Shown one piece after another: positions 34,173-45,252 of a DNA stretch of 64,000 nucleotides. Made by a program: the position numbers and the translations under genes. The DNA is taken from positions 28,753,171 through 28,817,170 of the forward strand of contig CM039512.1 of NCBI GenBank assembly GCA_022432975.1. Reading direction: 5' to 3'. Position 1 is the stretch's first letter. The number at the start of each line of letters is the position of its first letter. The stretch comes from Begonia masoniana (Eukaryota; Streptophyta; Magnoliopsida; Cucurbitales; Begoniaceae). The notes under the pieces are model-generated. The model saw nothing but the letters and a program-made list of their open reading frames with translations. It made no database searches and was not told the DNA's origin.

Positions 34173-34246
34173 CGAGGACTTCCCAGTCGGTCACCCAACC
34201 TAGTACTACTATCGCCGAAGCACCTTTAAGTTTAGAGTTCTTATGG
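34173..34246 (-). other. 5S rRNA-like segment in right Cassandra LTR
   Basis: As in the left LTR, with AGTAGTACTAGG (box C core) better kept here and AGTTAA in box A altered to ACTTAA. The two copies differ by several bases. Confidence 0.85.
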
Positions 34247-35743
34247 AATGCGTCGCCAATTGTGCTCCAAAACACGTCTTACTATCTTGGGAGGTTTCCT
34301 TACATATGTTTCATTTCCATTAACTTCCCCAAGCGATGTGGGATTGTGAAGACCCCCTCTTTATGACCCGGGATTCGCTTATACTCGAGTCCGGGATCCA
34401 CCTCGCAACCCAAGGTTTGCCCCGCAGTCGTACTCATACGTACACATCCGGGTCATCACAATAATGTAGCTTATAATGAAATGTGATGTTTATAGGATCT
34501 TATTTATAAAGGAACAAGGATCTTAAGAGAGTAGCGACTTTAGCTCCCAGTTGGATTCATTGAGATTGGGAGGTATTTTGATGATATAGTTGTGAAGTAT
34601 AGCAATGAGAACTTAGTTGAGAAACCCACACTGAAATAGTCGCCGACAATCGGCGAATGCCCAAGAAAGTATGTGACTAAGGATATTATCGATAAAATAG
34701 TTTATAAGGGACCATTGTTAAAGAAAACGTAAAAATTGAGTTGTCATACATTCCGACTACGGATAGAGCCGATGAACTTATGCAGAGGTTTGGGTTACAG
34801 CCCAGGAGTTGGTAGAAATCCTTAGATGATATCCAATTCAGCCGATGTTAGGAAGCTTAGATATAACTATGATCTAAAGGAATAGCTAAGGAAAAACTTC
34901 GATGAAGCCTGAGCATAAGGCCAAGCTAGATGGGCAAGGAAAGTTTAGCTTATGGATGATTAAGTGGGATGATACGAACCAAGATAGGTCCAAGCCCAAT
35001 ATCAAGGTATATAATCCATCTAACAAAGGAAGCTCTAATGTGAATCAAGGTGCGACCGAGCTCAAGCCCAAAGACAAACATCAATGTCAAAATATTGTAG
35101 TTCTTCATGGAGAAACATGTTTTACGGAGATCAACATCTTCAATTCAGCATCCCCTTACATTATGACATTCTTCAAGGTGAGGCATAAATGGAGGATCAA
35201 GCACACGTTCAAAGATTATTGGATTACTTCTCAAAGGTTTCTATAGTGGGCTGGATCGCGTAATTTTACAAAGTTTCTTAATTATAGTTTTAGAAAACTT
35301 CTTAATTATAGTTTTAGAAAGCTTTCATAATCATAGATTTAGAAAATTTTCCTAAGTATTGTTTTAGAAAGTTTCCTAATTATTGTTTTAGTAATATTTC
35401 CTAATTAAATTAGGATAGTTTGTAGCATATTTAAAGGCATAAACCTTGCAACATTATTATTAGAATATACATGATTTTGAGTTACTCTTTGTGAGAATTT
35501 TCTCTTTTGTTCTTTGTGAAGAACTAGATCTTCTTCAAGTCAAAACTTGAAAGATCAACTTGATAGCTTTGGTTCTAACCACAAGTTCGGTTACGGGTCA
35601 AGCTCCTTGTTTGATAACTTTGGTTCCGTCGGCAAGGTTCGATTGGGGTCAAGTTCCTTATACTTGATTTCACAGGCATTCCTGAGTTTCTAATTCCGCG
35701 TTATTGAAGGGTCTCGGGTTTCATATACCTGTGGTTCTCATCA

Positions 35744-36597
35744 TTTGGTATCAGAGCTTTGGTTCCTAGATTCAAGTTTCTATCTTTATTGTTTTTTTTT
35801 TCTTCTTCTTCTAGAGTTTCTTTATTTGAAAATTCAAAAAAAAAAAAAAAATTGAAATTTGAAAAAAAAAATCCGAAAATTCGAAAAAAAAATTTCGGAA
35901 ATTCGAAAAAAAAAAAGTCATTGAATCAACGATTCTCTTTATTTGTCAAGTTTTCTTCTTTAAAAAAAAAAAATCTCAATATTTCGAGTATCAATATCTC
36001 GAGTATCAATTTCTTCTTCGTCATTATATGCATCATTATTTGCTTTTTGGTGTGATTATTCAATTCTTTTCTTTGACTGTCTCAATTTCCTTTCTTCAAA
36101 AGTTTCCTTTTGTGAAAAGTTTATTTTCTTGAAAAGTTTCCTTTCGTAAAACGTTTCCTTTCTTGAAAAGTTTCCTTTTGTGAAAAGTTTCCTTTCTTGA
36201 AAAGTTTCATTTCGTAAAACGTTTTCTTTCTTGAAAAGTTTCCTTTCGTAAAAGTTTCCTTTCTTGAAAAGTTTACTCTCTTGAAGTCCTACATCCTATT
36301 CTAAATTGTTTGATTCTAACCGATTTTGGAAATTAGAATTTTGAGTTAAAAAGTTTGATCTTACTTGTTTTTGCTTGTTGAATTTTTTCTCTTGATTAGG
36401 TTTTTACATAAAGAGCTTAAAGAGAAAATTGAGTGGTAAAAGGCAAGAGGGTGAGACTATCATATAAAAGCCATTATTTGAGGGAAACACGAGTGGAGAG
36501 ACATATAATCGAGTGTAAACACGTGAGGGAGTGAGTGAGTTCTATTTACATACTTATTTTTGTTCACTAATAATTTTTATTTTTCTTTCTTGAAATT
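35744..36597 (+). other. Leader of the gag-only element
   Basis: A primer site, then A-runs around 35820-35970 and about ten tandem variants of a 20-bp unit, GTTTCCTTTCTTGAAAA (36090-36275), expanded by slippage. No gene. Confidence 0.7.
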
Positions 36598-37125
36598 ATG
36601 AGTTATGATGAAAGACTTGCTATGAAGTACATGAGGGCTATACTAGATCAATTTAAGCCGTTAGACATGAGGTATGAAAGAAAAAAGTCTCCTTCTAATA
36701 GCCATGCACGGAAGAGCAAATCACCAATTGAGTATTACTATGAGGAATTTGACTACGAGGATGACAATTACAAAAGAGAGAGACATACTAGAACAAAACG
36801 AAGTGACAACTTTTTGATCGACTACTACAATGATTTGGTGGAACAAGAAGCAAAGAAACAAAAAGAGAAACAAGAGGCCGAGGAGGTAAGAACTTCAATG
36901 AGAAAGCTCGAACAACGCCGTGACAACTTTTTGGTTGAATACTACCAAGAGTTGATGGAACAAAAGGCAAAGAAACAAATATTGAAGAAACAAGAGATTA
37001 CACAAAAAGACGACGAGCCACCAACCAAAGAGCAATCGACTGAAGAGCCACCAACTGAAGATCCACCAACCGAAGAACCACCTACCAAAGAGCCCATAAA
37101 AGAGGAAGTTAGTTGTCTTCAATAG
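36598..37125 (+). CDS. Charged gag-like protein of the gag-only element
   Basis: 175 codons from ATG at 36598 (MSYDERLAMKYMRAIL) to TAG. Acid/base-rich coiled segments include a repeated module, (R/S)DNFL(I/V)(D/E)YY(N/Q)(D/E)L(V/M)EQ(E/K)AKKQ, seen around residues 66-85 and 103-124. It ends with a Thr-Glu-Pro-Pro repeat (EEPPTEDPPTEEPPTKEP). No zinc knuckle, protease or known capsid motif. By position it is gag; the function is inferred only from the element's structure. After the stop, a second open stretch begins at 37216. Confidence 0.55.
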   Translation: MSYDERLAMKYMRAILDQFKPLDMRYERKKSPSNSHARKSKSPIEYYYEEFDYEDDNYKRERHTRTKRSDNFLIDYYNDLVEQEAKKQKEKQEAEEVRTSMRKLEQRRDNFLVEYYQELMEQKAKKQILKKQEITQKDDEPPTKEQSTEEPPTEDPPTEEPPTKEPIKEEVSCLQ

Positions 37126-37215
37126 GATCCAATTTTTATAATATTTCAACAAGAGAAAGATAACTACTCGATGGAGGAAATTGTCCCAGAAATCTACGAG
37201 ATTCAATAAGCAAAA

Positions 37216-37719
37216 GTGTTGTTGAAGCATGAACCAAAAGATTATGAAGTTGAGGTACAGAAGGTGAAGGACATTGATGAAGAAAGTGAGAACAATATTG
37301 TCATGTTGGCAAGGGAGCAAGCACTTGTTACTTATTCCAAAGATTTTATTTTTTCTAACAATCTTAATCCTTTTTCTAGTGTGAATTTCTTTGTGTATGA
37401 TCCAGGAGATTCGATGACGAATCTCTTCGAAGGGAAAGGGAATGATACGAACCAAGATAGGTCCAAGCCCAATATCAAGGTATATAATCCATCTAACAAA
37501 GGAAGCTCTAATGTGAATCAAGGTGCGACCAAGCTCAAGCCCAAAGACAAACATCAATGTCAAAATATTGTAGTTCTTCATGGAGAAACATGTTTTACGG
37601 AGATCAACATCTTCAATTCAGCATCCCCTTACATTATGACATTCTTCAAGGTGAGGCATAAATGGAGGATCAAGCACACGTTCAAAGATTATTGGATTAC
37701 TTCTCAAAGGTTTCTATAG
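37216..37719 (+). CDS. Second frame of the gag-only element, ending inside the 3' LTR
   Basis: Open for 167 codons from 37216. The first 75 residues lie in the internal region (KVKDIDEESENNIVMLAREQ, FFVYDPGDSMTNLFEGKG). The frame then crosses the polypurine tract and LTR border at 37443 and continues about 90 codons into the LTR (SKPNIKVYNPSNKGSS, HKWRIKHTFKDYWITSQRFL). The same LTR-encoded portion is open in the 5' LTR (34902-35246 frame), with one residue change seen (E for K), which suggests the frame was maintained. Family not recognised. An in-frame TAA at about 37207 separates it from the first frame. Confidence 0.4.
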   Translation: MLLKHEPKDYEVEVQKVKDIDEESENNIVMLAREQALVTYSKDFIFSNNLNPFSSVNFFVYDPGDSMTNLFEGKGNDTNQDRSKPNIKVYNPSNKGSSNVNQGATKLKPKDKHQCQNIVVLHGETCFTEINIFNSASPYIMTFFKVRHKWRIKHTFKDYWITSQRFL

Positions 37720-39008
37720 TGGGCTGGATCGCATAATTTTACAAAGTTTCTTAATTATAGTTTTAGAAAGTTTCTTAATTATAGTTTTAGAAAGCTTTCA
37801 TAATCATAGATTTAGAAAGTTTTCCTAAGTATTGTTTTAGAAAGTTTCCTAATTATTGTTTTAGTAATATTTCCTAATTAAATTAGGATAGTTTGTAGCC
37901 TATTTAAAGGCATAAACCTTGCAACATTATTATTAGAATATACATGATTTTGAGTTACTCTTTGTGAGAATTTTCTCTTTTGTTCTTTGTGAAGAACTAG
38001 ATCTTCTTCAAGTCAAAACTTGAAAGATCAACTTGATAGCTTTGGTTCTAATCACAAGTTCGGTTACGGGTCAAGCTCCTTGTTTGATAACTTTGGTTCC
38101 GTCGGCAAGGTTCGATTGGGGTCAAGTTCCTTATACTTGATTTCACAGGCGTTCCTGAGTTTCTAATTCCGCGTTGTTGAAGGGTCTCGGGTTTCATATA
38201 CCCGTGGTTCTTATCATGGAAGCCAATGTATGTGTGAATTGTTTATGTGCATAGATATGCAGTTGGGTAATTCGGATTGGAGACTTAGAAATTTGATAGT
38301 GCGAAATGCTTAATCTGGGGCGTAGTTAGTCAAATCGAAGATTGCGAGTGCGGTTAGGGGCTAACGTTGCACCATTAGGTCTTAGGAATTTTGGTTTGGA
38401 ACCATAGAGATTGACCCTAAGTATAGATAGAATCAAAATTCTTAAAGAGAAATTCAAATTTTTTGTGAGATTGAGGGAAGAGACGCGAAAAGAACAGAGG
38501 GATTGTAAGTTGAAGTATAAGGCCACAAGACATGAGACAATAATATCAAGGACTATAAGCTAAGTCAAATTTTGAGGATAAAATTTTAATTAAGGTGGGT
38601 GGAATGTAATATCCAGATTTTTAGGTTTTTGGATTTTTCGTCATACAGGGGTATTTTTGTAAATATAGTAAATTAAGCCCGTTTTGCAAACAATAAGTTT
38701 TATTAGAATCCTAGGAATAAATTAGAATATTTAGAGGAATAAGAAAATTTGGAGAAACCAAATTGATAGACTAAATAACGAAATAGTAGAATATTATGCT
38801 AAAAGGAAAATTGGTAATTGTCAAGTTAAATTTTATAAAAATTATAAAATCCCTCCCCCTCCCACGTTGTGTTCATTCTGCAGAGAAGGGGGGAGAGCTT
38901 CTCCCTTAGGCGATTTTCATCGCCTCTCGATGGTTCTTCACGGCTCAACGGCGATTCCTCCTCCGATCATCAATTTCTTCTCGTTTTCTTCCTCAATCGA
39001 CATTCTAG

Positions 39009-39974
39009 GTAAGGTTCTTGCGTTATGGATCGTTAGTTTTCGTTTTTACGGATTATAAAGGTTAGGGTTTCGATTAGGGTTTTGTCAAAATTGTCGGGTT
39101 ATGTTAGAAACAATTATGGTTACCGTATTTACGACTCTAATGAACATATTTGTGATTATTGGATATAGTTAGTTGATTTAACAGTGGTTGTTTAAGTTTT
39201 GGTGGTTGGAAAAGTTGAGAAACTCCATTAATGGAGGATTAGAAATTTGTGAGTGCGAATTACTCGATAAAATGCCCGAATGAGTTAAATTCGAATTTTA
39301 GAAAATTTCCTTTAGCTAGGAGTTTCGTTAGTTTTGGAACAGTTTATTCGGATTTAGCCTTATTGACCAAATTGTGAAATGTCTTAGGTAACGAAGCTCA
39401 AAATGAGGTGATCGGCTTGCTAGGGACGTCAGGTAAGTCTACGTGACTTGTTTGGCCGATTTGGCCTACACCACAAGAAAAGTAATTGATTGAGGATTTG
39501 ATGATTTAGATTGCTTTAGTGTAACTAGGATGGGTAGTTAGGTTTAGTTTAAGTTATTGAATGTTTAATGTCCATTGTTCATTTTATGTTTTTAATTACG
39601 TTTAACGCATCGTACATGTCCATGCATCATGTTTTCTATATGAAAAATGAACTTCTTCATACGTTTTCATGAAAAGGAAATGACTAACGAAAAGAAATGA
39701 ATGCACGTAATCCCGGTCATGTCGAGGTGAGGTTTAGACATGGTTGTCCTACAGATGAAGCATGTTCTTTCCCCCCGGGTAGATGGAGAGGGCTATCCAA
39801 TCGCCGGATGTGCCGTTTTCATCTACTAAGAGTGAACCCCCGGTGACATCCCATTATGTAGCGTAAAGAATGAGAAAGGAATGCATGATTTTATGAACTG
39901 CATATGCATAGCATGCATTCTCATTTACGTCGATTTACTGAGCCTTTAGCTTATAGAATGTTTCTGTGGTGTAG
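39009..39974 (+). other. Predicted leader splice module, Tekay-2 3' LTR (exon 39388-39432)
   Basis: Donor TTCTAG-GTAAGG, 379-nt intron, acceptor TGTCTTAG, 45-nt exon, donor GTCAG-GTAAGT, 542-nt intron, acceptor GGTGTAG-GTGATC. Despite indels elsewhere between the two LTRs the exon length is the same. Confidence 0.5.
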
Positions 39975-40465
39975 GTGATCTCGAGGAAGGTGAGGGTAAC
40001 GTTCCTCTACCCGATGAATGCACAGATTGAAGAAGAATGCCCATGGGAGTGCGCTGAGTAGTCATGGCAATTTTGACCCGTGGGAACCAAAGTATAGGCA
40101 TTTTGGATATGTTAGGTAGAATTGATATGGAAATTGTATAGAAAGCTATTTAGGAATGATTAGTGACTAGCTTGATGATAATGATGGGGAAGATGGTTTT
40201 TGGATGATTATGTAGTTGGGTTACCATTTTTGGATGATTTGTTAGCTTCCGTTGCGTATGTTTAGTTATTGATGAAATGGATTAGATTTTGAGGATTTGA
40301 GTCGAATTTTGATGATTTTAGGTTGAGGCTTTTAATTAATAGATGTGTAAATTTTAGGTACAAATGTTATGGATGATATTGAAGTGTTATTAGGTGAGAA
40401 ATTAGAGAAAATGGCAAAGGAAGGAAAAAGGAGGGATTTGGTGCGCTTGGCGCGCTGCCCTACTC

Positions 40466-40645
40466 AACCGATCGATCGGTGCTCATGGCGGATTGATCGG
40501 CCAATGTTTTTGGAAATCGATCGCGAGGTAGAGCGATCATCGATCGATCGACTCGCCAGCCAATCGATCAGCAAAAGGTGATGCATCTGGTGAAAAATCC
40601 AGAGCGATCGCCGATCGGTTTGCCTGCTAGCCGATCGATCTGCCA
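40466..40645 (+). repeat. Palindromic CGATCG array, Tekay-2 3' LTR
   Basis: Variants CCGATCGATCGGT, ATCGATCGCGAGG, TCGATCGATCGACTCG, CCGATCGATCTGCC. The order and number of units differ from the 5' LTR array, so the array evolves faster than its surroundings. A GAGGCACGCGG repeat follows to about 40730. Confidence 0.9.
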
Positions 40646-41054
40646 TCGCTGGGCGCTGGGTGCTGAGGCGCGCGGTGAGGCACGCGGGTGAGGCACGCGG
40701 TACAGGCACGCGGTGAGGCACGTGATGGAAACGCGATGCGTGCGCGGCATTTGCGCATGGTTCGCGAGGGGGCGCACGCAGAATGCTGGGCGCGCCCCAT
40801 GCATGCCACTCTTTATGTTTTGGAGCCCTAAACCTCTTTTGATGTTTCCCAACCTTAGATGAGTCATTTTAGATACGTTTTAAGTTAGACTCTATGTGTC
40901 GATAAATGTGAATTGAATGCCTAAGTCCATTCTCTAACGAATGATGAATGAAAGGAAAGGGAAATGGAAAATTTTATCAGAACAGGCAAGGGTAAACAAA
41001 ATGAATGTCACGGACTAAGGCCGTGGCGGCTCTGGCGGGGTCAGGGTCGCCACA

Positions 41055-42016
41055 TCAAGCTTCCCACAAAGGATGCATAAGGAATATCTTGTATTTGTGT
41101 GCGTTCCAATTCATTCTTTGGACATTGATGAACTTATCTCATTTCTGAATTGGAACAACACTTGCAGAGCACTTTTTCATTTTGAATCTCTCTAGAACTT
41201 TATTAATATATGCTTTTTGAGATAATCCTAATAATCCTTGTAATCTATCCTAGAATATTTCAATTTCAATTATATAAGATGCCTCTCCTATATTTTTCAT
41301 TTCAAAGTTCATATCGAGATATTTCTTGGTTCATACAATAAACCAAGATCATTAGTGGCAAGCAAGATGTCATCAACATACAGAACCAGAAATATAAACT
41401 TACTCCCACTAACTTTTAGATATATACACCGATCAATGATGTTTTCCTTAAATTCAAAGGAAGTGATGGTATCGTTGAACTTAAGATATCATTGTCAGGA
41501 AGCTTGTTTAAGTCCGTATATTGACTTCTTAAGTTTACACACCATATATACGTTTCCTTCAACTATAAACCCTTCAGGTTGGTTCATATAAACTTCTTCA
41601 TCTAAACTCTCATTCAAAAATGCGGTTTTCACATTCATTTAATTGAACTCTAAATCATAATGAGCTATCATTGCCATAATAATTATGTGAGAATCTTTTT
41701 TCAAAATAGGAGAAAATGTCTCTTTATAATCAATGCCGTCTTACTAAGTATAATCTTTGGCAACGAGTCTGGCTTTATTACGTTCAATATTGCCATTTGA
41801 GTCGCATTTAGTATTATAGACTCATTTACACCCAAATTTTTTACAACCTTTAGGCAATTCGACGAGTTCCCAAACTTCATTTTGTTCCATCAATTTTAAC
41901 TCATCTTTCATGGCATCTAACCATGTATCAGAATTTTCACTTTCCATGGCTTGTGAAAACGAAACTAGGTCATCATCAATTCCTAAGTCAAATTCAGACG
42001 CTTGAAAATAAACCAC
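41055..42016 (-). pseudogene. Copia reverse transcriptase remnant
   Basis: Minus strand starts with TWLDAMKDELKLMEQNEVWE and LVELPKGCKKFGCKW-type RT N-terminus (about 41990-41820). Further left many stops occur, but IPYASFVGSL just before 41060 is the conserved block preceding MYAQ. Tekay-2 cut between Leu and Met of that block. RT function is lost. Confidence 0.85.
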
Positions 42017-42427
42017 ATAATTATTTGAAATAGCAGATCTTCTTAATGGTATTTCTAGTGGTTCATGTATTTTAGGTTCATTTGTGACAATCTCATTATG
42101 TGGTGTTTGATCATTAATTTGTTGTTCTTGTAAGTCATTGAGATGATCAACAACGGTTGGAACAACAACTTAAGAAGAAGTTATAGGGATTGGAACTTGC
42201 ACCCTAACTTCTTGAATTTCCACTCTATGTGGTTCCAAACTCTCACTGCTTTCACCATTTTCAATGAACCTACCATTTCTAGTTTCAATAATTCTCGTAC
42301 TATGGCTAGGATAGTAAAATCAATATCCTTTAGATTTTTCTGGATAACTAATGAAGAAACCACTGGTTGTTCTTGAATCCTGTTTCTTTTCATGTGGATT
42401 ATAAATTCTTACTTCTGCTGGGCAACC

Positions 42428-43120
42428 TCAAACATTCAGGTGCCTTAAACTTGGTTTCCTTCCTGTCCACAGTTCAAGTGGAGTATTTGATACTACCTTA
42501 CTGGGAACCTGGTTTAATAAGTATCTAGCAGTCTTTAAAGCATACATCCACAATGATAAAGGTAAAGATGAATTACTTAACATACTCCTAACCATATCCA
42601 TTAACGTACGATTGCGCCTTTCTGCAACACCATTCTGTTCTGATGTTCCTGGCATTGTGTATTGAGCACATATACCACGACTTTCAAGGAACTTAGCAAA
42701 TGGATGTGGATGTTGTCCATTTTCATCATAACTCCATAATATTCACCACCTCTATCAGATCTCATCATTTTCACCTTTTGTATCTACTTGTCTTTCAACC
42801 TCATTGATAAATACTTCAAGAGTATTTATTGCTTGAGATTTTTCATTCAGTAAATAGATATATCCATAATGTGAAAAATCATCAATAAAGGGGATAAAAT
42901 ACCTTTCTCCACCAAAAGATGGAACATCAAAAAGACCACATATATCGGTGTGTATAATTTCAAGGAGTTGTTTGTTTCTTGTGGCTTCTTTCTTAATTAT
43001 GTTTCTTGTTTGTTTTCCTTTAATATAATCAACACAAATGCCAAGATTAGTAAAATCCAAATATGAAAGAATTTCATTCTTTACCAATCTTTCCATTCTT
43101 TCTTTGGTTATATGACTCAA
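42428..43120 (-). pseudogene. Copia integrase remnant
   Basis: HTDICGLFDVPSFGGERYFI (core Asp), FIDDFSHYGYIYLL (second block) and GTSEQNGVAERRNRTLMDM (core Glu) appear in two frames on the minus strand, with a break near 42700-42755. ARYLLNQVPSKVV and TPLELWTGRKPSLRHL follow, as in Copia integrases. Confidence 0.88.
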
Positions 43121-43745
43121 TCATTTATACCACAAATCAGTAGAACATTCATTCACTAAACCACGTTTAATTCCCACATTATGATGCAAGGTTAAAAGAG
43201 TCTTAGAAAAATGATTATCAAGCTTTAATTTGTACAAACTATCACAAAAAACACTAGAACCAACAAAAAGAGTATTTTTAAACAAATTGAAACACTCATT
43301 TCCAAAAGAAAAACAATACCCAGCTGTATCGAGTTTGGACAAGGAAACCAAATTATGAGAAACATATGGAACATAAAAGGTTTGAAAAATGTCTAATTGA
43401 TATCCAGTGTCTAAAATCAAACAGCAGGTTCCAATGGCTTCAACTGGAGCTTTGACTCGATTCCCCATAATGATATACTTTTCATTTGGGCTTATGGTTT
43501 AGGTCATAAGGAATCCCTGCATCGTATTAAAAACATGAATGGTACAACCAAAATCAATCCACCAAGTATTACAAGGAACTTCAGTTAAATTTGATTTGAA
43601 AAGTACTAAAGCTCTAGGCTTACCTTTCTTTTCGAACCATGCATTACGTTTCAGGCAATCTTTCTTTCTAATGTCCACGCTTTCCACATAAATGACACTT
43701 AACTTTCAGTTGTTCCTTCTTGTGGATTTGGGTAGAGGACTGATT
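43121..43745 (-). pseudogene. Copia zinc knuckle, protease and pre-integrase remnant
   Basis: From the right on the minus strand: HLCGKRGH-like knuckle remnant, CNTWWIDFGCTIHVFNT (protease loop, normally DSGCT; Ser replaced by Phe), FYVPYVSHNLVSLSKLDTAG and LWYK of the gag-pre-integrase domain. Several stops. The altered active-site loop alone would inactivate the protease. Confidence 0.8.
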
Positions 43746-43939
43746 TGTCAATGATAGTCCTTTCTTGCCTTTTTCGCTTTTCTTTCTTTGTTTCTTTCCA
43801 GCTCCATCATAATTCATGAGATTAAAGCTTGAGTTCCTGGTTTCTTAAGCCTTACTTCTTCCTGAATGAGCATATTTTGCAGTTCATGCACATTCCATTT
43901 ATCCATCATAGTATTATAGCTCATATGAAATGGGCCATA

Positions 43940-44332
43940 TTAAGAAGACAAGGAGTTCAAGATGAATGTCACAAGGAAGTTCTCATTCACTTCCATTCCC
44001 ATGGACTTCAGTTTTGCTGCCATGTTTGTCATTTCGAAGACATGCTCATGCAAGGTATGAGAACAATCAAACTTAATGGTGGTCAAGGTACCCATTAGTG
44101 TCTCAGCAAGTGACTTATTAGTAGATTCAGACTGAGAGCATTTTTCTACAAACTTCATAAATTCCTTAGCACTTTCAGTTTTAGGAAATATGGACATGAT
44201 GTTGTTTGCTACAGTCATTCGCATAAAAATTAAGCTCAGTCTGTTTGATCTTTCCCAAGCATTATAGGAAGATCTCTGATCAACGCTGCTAAGTGCAGTA
44301 ATAACAGCTGGTTTCTTAGTTAAGAGTGTCAA
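43940..44332 (-). pseudogene. Copia gag (UBN2 type) fragment
   Basis: 130 open codons: AWERSNRLSLIFMRMTVANN, ESAKEFMKFVEKCSQSE, LAETLMGTLTTIKFD, HVFEMTNMAAKLKSMGM and LVTFILNSL, matching the gag of plant Copia elements. The N-terminus continues to the right in another frame. Confidence 0.88.
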
Positions 44333-44399
44333 ATCAAGATCCAGAACACCGAGGTGAAACTGAACCTGTTCGCACCATTAAGAGAAATTGAGACCAGAA

Positions 44400-45252
44400 A
44401 ACTTTACAACAAATGTGGCTTGCGAATGAAGAGAAACAGGAACAGATGCTGCAAAATATTAAACATGCTCACACATTAATGTTTTGAGTAACAATGAAAT
44501 CAAACAATCACAAGTATATATTGAAGTTCTTCTTTGGGTGACACAATAATATATCAAAACAAACATGATCGATACTCAATCTAATTTCACATAATTTGCA
44601 ACTAATATACTCGAAATAAACATGTTTGTTATTTTTGGATATACTAAACATACCTAATCAAAACATATCAATTTAGCACGATTATATTCATAATTATAAA
44701 ATAATCAATCAATCTTTGGGCGATTCATAATCTTTTATAATAATGAAAATCAATACATTCATGTCAAAATCATAATTATCGTTATGTCAGTTCATTAGCA
44801 AGCATAACATAAAACATGAGTAATTGAAATTATTTATTTTGATATCTAAAAAAAACTTTATAATTCTGCCACTTTGGTGACAAAATGACACATAATATAG
44901 AAATTAAAGTAAATAATTATAAAATAGTGAAACAGAACATTTATATTTTCAATTTCAATAAATAACAATATAAATATTCAATTTACTAACTAGGCTTTTA
45001 TTGAATAGCAATATAACAAGAATTGATAGAACCAGAAGCTTTCATCAAAATTGTGGGTACTTTAAATCAATTCTACGCTGCAAGCCTGTAACGCTAACTT
45101 GATCTAATCTTTACATAAAGTGAACCATATTCATTAATAATAAAAAATTTTATCGCTAAATATTAGGCAGCGGGTAAACGTGCGATCAACAATCAACATA
45201 GAAGACTCATAATGGAAAATCAAATGTTCTAAATCAATGCTCTGATACCACA
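44400..45252 (-). other. Copia leader and primer site
   Basis: AT-rich, no coding. The primer site TGGTATCAGAGC lies on the minus strand at 45250-45239, two bases inside the 5' LTR border. Confidence 0.8.

Larger units (their letters stand above)
33642..34460 (-). mobile_element. Cassandra-type TRIM with 5S rRNA-like LTRs
   Basis: Two direct repeats, 33642-34016 and 34087-34460, surround only about 70 bp. On the minus strand the right copy is the 5' LTR: its end (TTACA on the minus strand) is followed by TGGTATCAGAGC (34084-34073), a perfect tRNA-Met primer site, and a polypurine tract CGAGGGGGAGTGAT precedes the left LTR. Both repeats carry 5S rRNA-derived sequence, the defining trait of Cassandra elements. 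It has no coding capacity. The target duplication was not recognised. It sits inside the Tekay-2 internal region. Confidence 0.92.
34970..38216 (+). mobile_element. Gag-only (TR-GAG-like) LTR element, 3.2 kb
   Basis: Seen: two 774-bp direct repeats, 34970-35743 and 37443-38216, starting TGATACGAACC and ending in TCA. TGGTATCAGAGC follows the first at 35746-35757, and polypurine GAAGGGAAAGGGAA precedes the second. Flanks TGGGA and TGGAA may be a TSD with one change. The internal part codes only for a charged gag-like protein; no RT or integrase. LTR copies differ at few positions, so insertion is fairly recent. It lies within Tekay-2. Confidence 0.9.
28726..41054 (+). mobile_element. Tekay-2: large non-autonomous Gypsy element, TSD TCAAG
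   Basis: Seen: TGTAACACCTGG at 28726, end GTCGCCACA at 41054, flanked by TCAAG at 28721-28725 and 41055-41059. LTRs are 2420 and 2450 bp. Between them are a primer site, a gag start, a zinc knuckle, then about 3 kb with no recognisable RT or integrase, plus two nested elements. The element therefore had lost its pol, probably before insertion or by heavy decay, and would have depended on enzymes in trans. Confidence 0.95.
38605..41054 (+). mobile_element. Tekay-2 3' LTR
   Basis: TGTAATATCCAG to GGTCGCCACA, 2450 bp, same order as the 5' LTR with substitutions and small indels. The first ten bases equal those of the solo LTR at 3937, suggesting related families. Confidence 0.93.

Noticed and set aside
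33728..34246. Functional 5S rRNA genes on the minus strand
   Set aside because: Only the middle and 3' parts of 5S are present, in two direct LTR repeats with primer site and polypurine tract: a Cassandra element.
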